From Lachnospiraceae bacterium (GTDB lineage: Bacteria; Bacillota; Clostridia; Lachnospirales; Lachnospiraceae): a DNA stretch of 11,077 bases. The number at the start of each line of letters is the position of its first letter. Position 1 is the first letter of the stretch. The notes beneath the pieces are model-generated. The model was given only the letters and a program-made list of their open reading frames with translations, was not told the DNA's origin and did not search any database. The position numbers and the translations under genes were made by a program. Positions 1-6,491 of this stretch are shown one piece after another. Location: contig DPJQ01000011.1 in NCBI GenBank assembly GCA_003542935.1, forward strand, positions 1-11,077. The letters are read 5' to 3'.

Positions 1-1
1 T

Positions 2-175
2 GGCTACCGTGTGAAAAGTAACTTGCCGTGGTGGTCCGGACGCAAATTAATGTGGGCGGGCTTGAAAAACAGGCCTGCATATAGTATCATAAACATGTGT
101 TGCCTGGATGATAAAAACAGAGTTTTTTTATATATAGAAAAAGCTGCAGGCTGCATGGAAGGAGAAAGAGGTTAA
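2..175 (+). CDS. C-terminal fragment of an unidentified protein (gene begins before the window)
   Basis: Frame 2 is open from the window edge to a TAA at 173-175, giving about 57 residues that begin GYRVKSNLPWWSGRKL and end EKAAGCMEGERG. Its stop overlaps the ATG of the next gene by one base (TAATG), a common arrangement in translationally coupled operons and the main reason to believe this frame is real. The fragment has no catalytic motif. The mix of aromatic and basic residues followed by a strand-like VFLYIEK segment near the end resembles the C-terminus of some class I methyltransferases of glycan clusters, but that is only an impression. The function is not assigned. Confidence 0.5.
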   Translation, partial: GYRVKSNLPWWSGRKLMWAGLKNRPAYSIINMCCLDDKNRVFLYIEKAAGCMEGERG

Positions 176-1443
176 TGATTAAAACATTAAAATGTTTACA
201 GCAGCTCAAGGAGACGCCATTCGATATTTCAAAGGATAAACCCCGACTTATGGGATTGTACGATGCGATTCATAAAATAGCCAATGATAAAAATGGTTTT
301 GTGCGCCAGTCATCAGGAATGATGAAGGCATTAAAAATCGGAAAATTGTCGGAGAGTGAAGAAAAGAATTGGTTGAACTATGCCGGTGAAATATATGCTT
401 CTTATGCGGCTGTGAAAATGTATGAAGAGTCTCAGCAGGGCACACTCAGAATTTCGGCAGAGGAGCTGGAGCAGGTACTTTCTTTTTATCTGAATGGCAG
501 ATGCTCGAAAGAGGTTACGGCCATTGGGATCTATGTATGTGCGCAGCAGATGAATGAAGAAAATCCGATGCAGTCGTATGAATTGACGAAAAAAGCATTT
601 ACGGTTTATCCTGATCTGGCGAGTCTTCTGGGAGTGAAATATCGTTATAAAGGAAAGGTAACGGAGGAAGAGCTGACAGAAGTGTGTCCCTGGTGCGGTA
701 GTAAAGGCGAGGATATTGTTCCTTATTATTGTTCCCCGCAGGTGATGCAGTTAGATAATAATCAGTCATTCCCTCCGGCGAAGCTCTGGATGAAATGCAG
801 GCACTGCGGTAATTACTTTACATTTAATTTTCCAAAGTCGAACGTAGGGATAATTAACGGCCATTATACCCAAGAGGGAAAAGAGAAGAAATTACAGAAC
901 AAATTTTCTTTGGATAATTATAATTCTATTTTTAATCAGTTCAAAGCATTAACCTCGGGGGCGGATTACCTGGAAATCGGAACAGGTACCGGTGAAATGC
1001 TGGCGGTTGCTTTGGAGTTCGGATATCATGTGGAGGCAATCGAAATATGCCAGGAAGATGCCGAGAGGATTTCGTCTTTTCTGGGCGTAGACGTGAAGTG
1101 GTGTGATATTGCAGAATATGAGACAGACAAGCAGTATGATGTAATTGTCATGGGGGATGTTCTGGAACATGTCATTGAGCCCGCTAAGATTCTGAAAAAA
1201 GTAAAGAAAATGTTGAAGAAGGACGGTGTTTTATGGATTTCTACGCCGAATTATAATTGCGCATATGCAAGAATGGAAAAGTTTTCTCATTGTATGTGGC
1301 ATGCATTAAATCACTATACCTATGTGTCCTTTGAGAGCTTAAATGAAGTATTGCAAAGCATTGATATGGAAGTAATTCATTATGATATGAGCGCCAGATA
1401 CATAGGTTCTATGGAATTATTTATTAAGCATCAGGACAAATAA
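175..1443 (+). CDS. Class I SAM-dependent methyltransferase with N-terminal zinc-ribbon-like segment
   Basis: A 422-residue cytoplasmic protein. The C-terminal part (about 245-420) is a Rossmann-type methyltransferase: SAM-binding motif I LEIGTGTGE at 266-274, an acidic end of strand 2 (EAIEI, 287-291), a motif II/III region YDVIVMGDVLEH at 321-332, and the strand-4/5 stretch GVLWISTPNY at 351-360. This is the Methyltransf_23/11 type common in surface-glycan and secondary-metabolite clusters. Upstream lie two CxxC knuckles, CPWCG (171-175) and CRHCG (208-212), probably binding zinc. Residues 1-165 are helical and match nothing I recognise. The start at 175 has AAGGAG at 159-164 and overlaps the preceding stop by one base, suggesting coupling. 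The gene is AT-rich compared with its neighbours (16 G+C of 60 bases at 901-960), which hints at a different origin. The acceptor is unknown; a sugar or glycosylated protein is inferred only from the family. Confidence 0.85.
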   Translation: MIKTLKCLQQLKETPFDISKDKPRLMGLYDAIHKIANDKNGFVRQSSGMMKALKIGKLSESEEKNWLNYAGEIYASYAAVKMYEESQQGTLRISAEELEQVLSFYLNGRCSKEVTAIGIYVCAQQMNEENPMQSYELTKKAFTVYPDLASLLGVKYRYKGKVTEEELTEVCPWCGSKGEDIVPYYCSPQVMQLDNNQSFPPAKLWMKCRHCGNYFTFNFPKSNVGIINGHYTQEGKEKKLQNKFSLDNYNSIFNQFKALTSGADYLEIGTGTGEMLAVALEFGYHVEAIEICQEDAERISSFLGVDVKWCDIAEYETDKQYDVIVMGDVLEHVIEPAKILKKVKKMLKKDGVLWISTPNYNCAYARMEKFSHCMWHALNHYTYVSFESLNEVLQSIDMEVIHYDMSARYIGSMELFIKHQDK

Positions 1444-1514
1444 AACCGGTTGGTACAAATTGGATATGGGGCAGGCAATGAAAAGGCTGCGGCCCGACAT
1501 CAGGTGGGAGAAAT

Positions 1515-2519
1515 ATGAAGCGGGAAAGAAATCAAAAATGGAGAATGTGGAGTTTTCTTGTGTTGTGCCTCTTTCTGGCCATTTTGTCTGGTGCAGGGCA
1601 GGTGCAGGCGGCAAAATTACCCAGGCTGAGGGTAAAAGGAACGCAGCTCGTAAATGATCAGGGAAAAACAGTACAGTTAAAAGGGGTCAGTACCCATGGG
1701 TTATCCTGGTATCCGGAGTATGTGAACCAGAAAGCTTTTACATACATGAAGAAAAACTGGAAGGTCAATGCGGTGCGTCTGGCCTTGTATACCAGTGAGT
1801 ATAACGGCTATTGTGTCGGGAGCGCGGCCAACCGGAAGGCTTTGGAGAAGCTGATTGACCGGGGCGTACAGTATGCCACCAAAGCGGGGATGTACGTGAT
1901 TATTGACTGGCATATATTGAGTGACGGAAATCCCCGTACCTATGAAAAGAAAGCAGTGGCTTTCTTTAAGAAGATGGCGGAAAAATATAAAGACCATACC
2001 AATGTGCTCTACGAAATATGTAATGAGCCAAACGGCGGGACCACCTGGAGCACGGTCCGCATCTATGCAAAAAAGGTAATCAAGGCTATTCGCTCAAAGG
2101 ACAGGGATGCGGTGATCCTGGTTGGTACGCCCACCTGGTCTCAGGATGTGGATTTGGCCGCTGAAAATCCTCTCAAGGATTATAATAATGTGATGTACAC
2201 GCTGCATTTTTACGCGGGAACCCACGGGGATTATCTGCGGAAAAAGGCCCAGGCGGCGCTGAAGGCCGGACTCCCTCTGTTTGTCTCTGAATTCGGTATC
2301 TCCGATGCCTCCGGAAACGGAAGCCTGAACACAAAAGAGGGAAATAAGTGGATGGCGTTTCTGAATAAACACAAGATCAGTTACGTGGCCTGGAACCTTT
2401 CTAACAAATCCGAGAGTTCGGCTCTGCTGAAATCTTCGGTGAAAAAAACAACGGGCTGGAAGAACAGTGAACTTTCCGCCTGGGGAAAGTGGTATGTGAA
2501 AAAAACAACAGGAAAATAA
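1515..2519 (+). CDS. Secreted glycoside hydrolase family 5 endoglucanase (GH5_2-like cellulase)
   Basis: 334 residues. The N-terminus is a classic Sec signal peptide: basic residues, hydrophobic core at about 12-25, likely cleavage after VQA (residue 32). The mature part is a single GH5 TIM barrel hydrolysing beta-1,4-glucan-type chains with retention. Visible family residues are R88 in VNAVRLA, DWH at 131-133, the acid/base E171 in NEP (170-172), H231 and Y233 in LHFYAG, the nucleophile E259 in VSEFG, and the substrate-stacking W293 in VAWNLS. The LKGVSTHGLSWYPEYV stretch (55-70) resembles subfamily 2 (Bacillus/Clostridium Cel5 type). There is no carbohydrate-binding module, dockerin or sortase signal; the protein ends in a short basic tail with VKKTTG twice. 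The start at 1515 follows a GGTGGGAG ribosome site and places the signal peptide at the N-terminus. It lies 71 bp after the methyltransferase with no terminator between, so cotranscription is possible. The exact substrate (cellulose, lichenan, xyloglucan) cannot be read from the sequence. Confidence 0.92.
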   Translation: MKRERNQKWRMWSFLVLCLFLAILSGAGQVQAAKLPRLRVKGTQLVNDQGKTVQLKGVSTHGLSWYPEYVNQKAFTYMKKNWKVNAVRLALYTSEYNGYCVGSAANRKALEKLIDRGVQYATKAGMYVIIDWHILSDGNPRTYEKKAVAFFKKMAEKYKDHTNVLYEICNEPNGGTTWSTVRIYAKKVIKAIRSKDRDAVILVGTPTWSQDVDLAAENPLKDYNNVMYTLHFYAGTHGDYLRKKAQAALKAGLPLFVSEFGISDASGNGSLNTKEGNKWMAFLNKHKISYVAWNLSNKSESSALLKSSVKKTTGWKNSELSAWGKWYVKKTTGK

Positions 2520-2528
2520 CTGTATATA

Positions 2529-2571
2529 AAAATGCCCCTGCGGACCGGCCTTTGTCCGACTGGGGCATTTT
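2529..2571. terminator. Bidirectional intrinsic terminator between GH5 and MATE genes
   Basis: AAAATGCCCC (2529-2538) pairs perfectly with GGGGCATTTT (2562-2571), and an inner CGGAC (2541-2545) pairs with GTCCG (2554-2558). The A-tract on one side and T-tract on the other let it work for both the plus-strand GH5 gene ending at 2519 and the minus-strand MATE gene ending at 2592. Confidence 0.9.
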
Positions 2572-2591
2572 GTACATCCGGCAGATAGCCC

Positions 2592-3971
2592 TTACGTGCG
2601 CTCCAGTGCCGGTCTTGCAAGTATTTTGTTGATATTGACGGCAAACAGCGTTCCCGCCGTGATGATCGATAAAAGATCCGCCACCGGTTCCGCCAGGAAT
2701 ACCGCAAACACTTTGTCTGAAAAAAACAGGGGCAGGATATAGATCAGCGGGATCAGCAGGATGACCTTGCGCAGGCAGGCAATGAGGAGGGAGAGCTTCG
2801 CCTGTCCCAGGGCCATGAAAGTCTGCTGTACCGCCATCTGGATGCCGAACAGGCCGGTAGCGCCCATATAAATGCGCAGGGCCCATTTGGTCAGGCTGAT
2901 CAGCTCGGGCGAGTTGTTATTGAACAGCCGGACGAATACACCGGGGAAAAGCTCCACAAACCCCCAGAAGACCAGCGTATAGATCAGACTGGAGACGAGG
3001 AGTATCCGGAAAGTCTTTTTTACCCGGCTGATGTTGCCGGCGCCATAGTTAAAGCTGATCAGGGGCTGTGCGCCCTGACCCAGTCCCTGCACGGGCAGGA
3101 ACTGGAGCTGCATGATGCTGGAGAGGATGGTCATGGCCCCCACTGCTGCATCCCCGCCGAATTTTGACAGAGATGAGTTGAAGGCTACGTTCAGGAGGCT
3201 TTCCGTGATATTCATGATAAAAGGGGCTATGCCGAGGGCCATCACGGGCAGGATCACGGTACGTTTCACGTGCATTTTTCCGACTCGTATCCTCAGTTTT
3301 GTTTTGGGTCCTGTCAGAAAACGCAGCACCCACAGGGCCGAGACTCCCTGAGAGATGATCGTTGCCAGGGCCGCTCCCTGCACGCCCATTCCAAATGCGA
3401 ATATGAAAATCGGATCTAGAATAATATTGAGTATCGCTCCGATCAGCACAGTCATCATGCTGATTTTTGAGAATCCCTGGGTGGTCACAAACATATTCAG
3501 ACCCAGCGTCATCATGACACAGACGGTTCCGAATACATAGATCCGCATATAGGAGATAGCGTAGGGAAAAGTATTGTCGCTGGCGCCGAACATCCGCAGG
3601 ATCGCGGGGCCGCTCATTTCCAGAACGGCAGTGAGCGCTACGGAAATGCCCAGGAGCATAGCCGTGCAGTTTCCCAGGATATGTTCCGCACTGTCCATGT
3701 CCCCTTTCCCCATATAAATAGCAGACCGGGGAGCACCGCCGGCTCCGATCAGGCTGGAAAAGGCCGTGATCATCATAATGACAGGAAAGCAGAGACCCAG
3801 ACCGGTCAGAGCCATCCCGCCTACTTCCGGGATGTGTCCGATATAGATGCGGTCCACAAGATTGTATAGAAGGTTAACTAATTGGGCGATAATCGTCGGT
3901 ATGGCCAGTTTCATCAGCAAAGGCCCGACAGGATCTTTGCCCAGATTTTGATTTTTTGTATTTTTTTCCAT
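2592..3971 (-). CDS. MATE-family multidrug/organic cation efflux transporter (MepA/DinF-like)
   Basis: 459 residues, the usual length for a bacterial MATE (Multidrug And Toxic compound Extrusion) antiporter, which exports drugs or metabolites using a Na+ or H+ gradient. It is almost entirely hydrophobic with about 12 membrane segments. The first helix carries the family's P-x(4)-Q-x(3)-N-x(6)-D pattern in AIPTIIAQLVNLLYNLVDRI (23-42), followed by YIG. The second half has the pseudo-repeat counterpart, including GQGAQPLISFNYGAGN after the seventh or eighth helix, typical of the MepA branch. The start ATG (3969-3971) has AAAAGGAA at 3981-3988 on the minus strand, 9 nt away. It is monocistronic, divergent from the two-component operon and convergent with the GH5 gene. 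The substrate cannot be predicted. Control by the adjacent regulator is possible because the two promoters share a 240-bp region, but no shared operator is proven. Confidence 0.93.
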   Translation of the reverse strand: MEKNTKNQNLGKDPVGPLLMKLAIPTIIAQLVNLLYNLVDRIYIGHIPEVGGMALTGLGLCFPVIMMITAFSSLIGAGGAPRSAIYMGKGDMDSAEHILGNCTAMLLGISVALTAVLEMSGPAILRMFGASDNTFPYAISYMRIYVFGTVCVMMTLGLNMFVTTQGFSKISMMTVLIGAILNIILDPIFIFAFGMGVQGAALATIISQGVSALWVLRFLTGPKTKLRIRVGKMHVKRTVILPVMALGIAPFIMNITESLLNVAFNSSLSKFGGDAAVGAMTILSSIMQLQFLPVQGLGQGAQPLISFNYGAGNISRVKKTFRILLVSSLIYTLVFWGFVELFPGVFVRLFNNNSPELISLTKWALRIYMGATGLFGIQMAVQQTFMALGQAKLSLLIACLRKVILLIPLIYILPLFFSDKVFAVFLAEPVADLLSIITAGTLFAVNINKILARPALERT

Positions 3972-4033
3972 AATGAAGCATTCCTTTTTCCTATATTTTG
4001 AGCAGACAGCACAGAAAGGGCGAATTTCTATAT

Positions 4034-4062
4034 ATTAGAGCACAGATATCCTTTTTTGTCAA
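4034..4062 (-). promoter_or_regulatory. Sigma-A promoter of the MATE gene
   Basis: On the minus strand, a perfect -35 TTGACA (4057-4062) is followed by a 17-bp spacer and the -10 TCTAAT (4034-4039, five of six consensus bases). Transcription would start near 4027, leaving a leader of about 55 nt before the ATG. An A-tract follows the -35 box. Confidence 0.78.
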
Positions 4063-4113
4063 ACAATCGTTGGTTCACGGTGGATGAGGACATAATAAGT
4101 TCATAAATCGAGA

Positions 4114-4142
4114 TTGAAATGGAGAAAAAGCGGGGATATAAT
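4114..4142 (+). promoter_or_regulatory. Sigma-A promoter of the two-component operon
   Basis: TTGAAA (4114-4119), a 17-bp spacer and a perfect TATAAT (4137-4142) lie about 75 bp upstream of the response-regulator start. The -35 is 51 bp from the divergent MATE -35. A short direct repeat CATAA-N6-CATAA (4091-4095 and 4102-4106, 11-bp period) sits just upstream of this -35 and could be an autoregulatory site. Confidence 0.75.
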
Positions 4143-4218
4143 GATGGGGAAATCAGCGAAGGAGGCAGAAGATTTAACGTTACTTGATGTGAGAGGATGA
4201 ACAGAGGGAGGCATGGAT

Positions 4219-4899
4219 ATGCGTATTTTACTGGCTGAAGATGAACGGGATCTAAACAGGATCATTGCGCAGAAACTGACGTCTGACGGTTATAGTGTGG
4301 ACAGCTGCCTGGATGGGGAAGAGGCTATAGATATTCTGTCTTATACAGATTATGACGCGGTCATTCTTGATATCATGATGCCGAAAGCCGACGGATTTGC
4401 CGTTTTGAAAAGTCTCAGGAATGCAGGAAAGACGACACCGGTGTTGTTCCTCACTGCGCGGGATGCGGTATCTGACCGTGTGAAGGGACTGGACAGCGGC
4501 GCCAATGATTATCTGGTAAAGCCCTTCTCTTTTGAGGAATTATCCGCCCGACTCCGTGCCATGATGCGGACGGCTTTTGGCACGGCCAGCAATATTCTGT
4601 CTATAGAAGATCTGACACTGGACTGTGCCAGCCATGTGGTAAAGCGGGCCGGAAAGGAGATTGATTTATCCGCCCGGGAATATGCCATGCTGGAATATTT
4701 TATGCATAATCAGGGCATCGTATTATCAAGAGAAAAAATTGAAAACCATATATGGAATTTTGAGTACGAGGGCGGAACCAACGTGGTGGATGTGTATATC
4801 AGCTATCTGCGCAGGAAGATCGATGGCGGACATGAAGTGAAGCTCATACACACGGTTCGCGGAAGGGGATATGTCCTGCGGGCGGGTGAGGGCAGATGA
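4219..4899 (+). CDS. OmpR/PhoB-family two-component response regulator
   Basis: 226 residues from the ATG at 4219. The receiver domain (about 1-112) has the acidic pair E7/D8, phospho-acceptor D51 in VILDIMMP, T79 in LFLTARD, and K101 in LVKPFSF. The winged-helix DNA-binding domain (about 130-222) has the recognition-helix region GTNVVDVYISYLRRKI and the wing HTVRGRGYVLR. All catalytic residues are present, so it should be activated by phosphotransfer from the kinase encoded directly downstream (4-bp overlap). The upstream ATG at 4213 is only one base from the GGGAGG ribosome site (4206-4211), while 4219 is 7 nt away; I therefore prefer 4219. The likely target is the PepSY gene after the kinase, whose control region has an 11-bp-period direct repeat. 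The regulated stimulus is not known. Confidence 0.95.
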   Translation: MRILLAEDERDLNRIIAQKLTSDGYSVDSCLDGEEAIDILSYTDYDAVILDIMMPKADGFAVLKSLRNAGKTTPVLFLTARDAVSDRVKGLDSGANDYLVKPFSFEELSARLRAMMRTAFGTASNILSIEDLTLDCASHVVKRAGKEIDLSAREYAMLEYFMHNQGIVLSREKIENHIWNFEYEGGTNVVDVYISYLRRKIDGGHEVKLIHTVRGRGYVLRAGEGR

Positions 4900-6302
4900 A
4901 ACGTCTCTCCATAAGGTTCAGGATCACCTTCTGGTTCACGGCTGCATTGATCCTGGTGGTGCTGTTTACCTATGTGGCAATTTTTTTCGTCAGCGACCAG
5001 ATCTTACAGAAGACCATACGGGACAACCTGATTGAGACAGTGGAAGACAATGTGGATGAAGTAGAATTCTATCAGAGCATTGCCGAGGTGGATCTGAACG
5101 CCGATGTAGACCATTTTATCGAATACGGAAAGGGTTATCTGGAAATCGATGATGATTTCCTGGATTCGGTCAATCAGGTTTATACTGCCCTGTATCAGGA
5201 TGACGGTGCATTGCTGTACGGAGAGAATCCCATTTCGCGGGAGGTGGCCAACACCGGATTTGTGGATGGCCATGTTCAGCACATTCATGTGGCTGGCAGG
5301 AAATATTATATATTTGACAGACAACTGACGGAGGAGGGATTGGAAGGACTCTGGCTCAGAGGCGTGGCGTCAGAGGAGCAGGGGGTCGTGCAGAATTCAA
5401 CTCTGATACAGATCTCTGTCATCTTTTTACCCCTTCTGGTTTTGCTGGCTTCCGTGGGTGGTTATTGGATCGCGGCCCGGGCGCTGGGGCCGATTCAGGA
5501 GATATCCCGGACGGCAGATCAGATCGGGAGGGAAAATGATCTGAAAAAGAGGATCAATCTGGGCGGAGGAGAGGATGAGCTGCACCGGCTTGCCGACAGT
5601 TTTAACGATATGTTTGAAAAGCTGGACGAGGCATTTGAGGCAGAACGTCAGTTTACATCTAATGCCTCCCATGAGCTGCGAACGCCCATGTCCGTGATCA
5701 TGGCACAATGCGAGTATACTCTGGAGGAACCGCGGTCGGCAAAGGAGTATGAGGAGGCTCTCCGGGTCATTCAGCGGCAGAGCAGAAAGATGTCGGGGCT
5801 GATCAACGATATGCTGGATTTTGCCAGACTGGACAATCATCCGGAACGGTATGGAAAGGAAGATATCGATATGACGGAGCTGGTCTCTTCCGTCTGCACG
5901 GATATGGCGCTGGTTCGGGAGAAGAGTATCTCCCTGCAGTTTGATGTGAAAGACGGCGTGGGATTTTATGGGAACCGTGAACTTCTGTCCCGGTTGCTTG
6001 TCAATCTGATCAGCAATGCCTACCGCTATGGCCGGGAAAACGGACATATTTTTGTCCGGCTCCGGACGGGAGAGACAGAGCTGTATCTGTCCGTGTCGGA
6101 TGACGGGATCGGCATCCGCGGGGAAGAACAGCAGAAAATCTTCCGCCGTTTCTACCAGGCGGATAATTCCCGTTCCGGTGTCGGCCTGGGGTTGGGCCTG
6201 TCTATGGCTAACGAGATCGCCCGCTTTCATGGAGGAAATATTTCCGTGGAGAGCGTGCCGGGAGAGGGCAGCGTCTTTACATTGACGGTGCCGATGCCAT
6301 AA
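4896..6302 (+). CDS. Membrane sensor histidine kinase (HAMP-HisKA-HATPase_c)
   Basis: 468 residues; partner of the upstream response regulator, whose stop it overlaps (ATGA, 4896-4899). Layout: transmembrane helix 1 at about 11-33; an extracytoplasmic sensor of about 135 residues (34-167); helix 2 at about 169-193; HAMP at about 190-245; HisKA with phosphorylated H259 in NASHELRTP; and the ATP-binding domain with N-box NLISNAYRYGREN (370-382), G1 box DDGIG (402-406), F-box FRRFYQ (416-421) and G2 box GLGLGLSM (430-437). All catalytic motifs look intact. The sensor domain is strikingly acidic: I count 21 Asp/Glu against 3 Lys/Arg between residues 34 and 110, including EIDDDFLD at 83-90. No known sensor fold is recognisable. 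By family it autophosphorylates at the membrane and controls the regulator; the signal is unknown, with divalent cations or cationic peptides a guess from the acidity. Confidence 0.95.
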   Translation: MKRLSIRFRITFWFTAALILVVLFTYVAIFFVSDQILQKTIRDNLIETVEDNVDEVEFYQSIAEVDLNADVDHFIEYGKGYLEIDDDFLDSVNQVYTALYQDDGALLYGENPISREVANTGFVDGHVQHIHVAGRKYYIFDRQLTEEGLEGLWLRGVASEEQGVVQNSTLIQISVIFLPLLVLLASVGGYWIAARALGPIQEISRTADQIGRENDLKKRINLGGGEDELHRLADSFNDMFEKLDEAFEAERQFTSNASHELRTPMSVIMAQCEYTLEEPRSAKEYEEALRVIQRQSRKMSGLINDMLDFARLDNHPERYGKEDIDMTELVSSVCTDMALVREKSISLQFDVKDGVGFYGNRELLSRLLVNLISNAYRYGRENGHIFVRLRTGETELYLSVSDDGIGIRGEEQQKIFRRFYQADNSRSGVGLGLGLSMANEIARFHGGNISVESVPGEGSVFTLTVPMP

Positions 6303-6337
6303 AAGGCGCCGGAGGTTTACTTTTTTCTCTGGAGTGT

Positions 6338-6383
6338 GTTTGAAAATTGCTTTCCGGCAGATGGCGGGAATGAATTTTCAAAC
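6338..6383. repeat. Perfect 11-bp inverted repeat upstream of the PepSY gene
   Basis: GTTTGAAAATT (6338-6348) and AATTTTCAAAC (6373-6383) are exact reverse complements separated by 24 bp. A smaller TTCC/GGAA pairing (6352-6355 with 6367-6370) sits inside. No T-tract follows on either strand, so it is not a standard terminator. It ends 2 bp before the direct repeat of the PepSY promoter and could be an operator or an RNA hairpin at the 3' end of the kinase transcript. Confidence 0.7.
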
Positions 6384-6385
6384 GC

Positions 6386-6420
6386 GCTTTAATATTGCTT
6401 TAATGATCGGATCATATAAT
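6386..6420 (+). promoter_or_regulatory. Probable activator-dependent promoter of the PepSY gene with 11-bp-period direct repeat
   Basis: GCTTTAAT occurs twice (6386-6393 and 6397-6404), exactly one DNA turn apart (11 bp). A perfect -10 TATAAT lies at 6415-6420, but no good -35 is found at 16-18 bp; the second repeat and its flank occupy that space. Tandem repeats with a 10-11 bp period that replace or overlap the -35 are the usual binding pattern of OmpR/PhoB-family activators. The adjacent OmpR-type regulator is the obvious candidate; binding itself is inference. Confidence 0.6.
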
Positions 6421-6491
6421 GTGTGCAGAAAATCGGCCATGGGCTGTTTGTCTGCATACGAAGGCATGCAGAAGAAAGGAGTGATCAAGTT
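6421..6491 (+). promoter_or_regulatory. Leader of the PepSY gene with a hairpin just upstream of its ribosome site
   Basis: TCTGCAT (6451-6457) pairs perfectly with ATGCAGA (6466-6472), forming a 7-bp hairpin that ends 2 nt before the AAAGGAG site (6475-6481). The same TCTGCA also matches TGCAGA at 6424-6429 (9-bp pairing of 6421-6429 with 6451-6459, one G-T). The 5' arm lies at or before the predicted transcription start, so only the downstream hairpin is certain to be in the mRNA. A small CGGCC-ATG-GGCTG hairpin (6434-6446) lies between them. Confidence 0.4.

Noticed and set aside
1460..1657. Small plus-strand frame beginning between the methyltransferase and GH5 genes
   Set aside because: It overlaps the GH5 signal-peptide coding region in another frame and has no clear ribosome site.
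2401..2886. 161-codon minus-strand frame across the GH5 end, terminator and MATE gene
   Set aside because: It runs through a strong bidirectional terminator and overlaps two real genes; the translation has no family features.
4141..4200. 19-codon frame in the leader of the two-component operon
   Set aside because: Its ATG overlaps the -10 box, so it precedes the transcription start and has no ribosome site.
5427..6230. 267-codon open frame on the minus strand inside the histidine kinase gene
   Set aside because: The opposite strand encodes a kinase with every catalytic motif in order; the antisense translation has no recognisable domain and is a shadow of GC-rich codons.
6309..6332. Possible terminator hairpin (CCGGAG/CTCTGG) right after the kinase gene
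   Set aside because: The stem is 6 bp with one G-T pair and the T-run is in the loop rather than after the stem, so it does not fit an intrinsic terminator.
6423..6491. N-terminal extension of the PepSY protein to 6423
   Set aside because: The start would lie at or before the predicted transcription start and lacks a ribosome site; the ATG at 6492 has AAAGGAG 10 nt upstream and is followed by the membrane segment.
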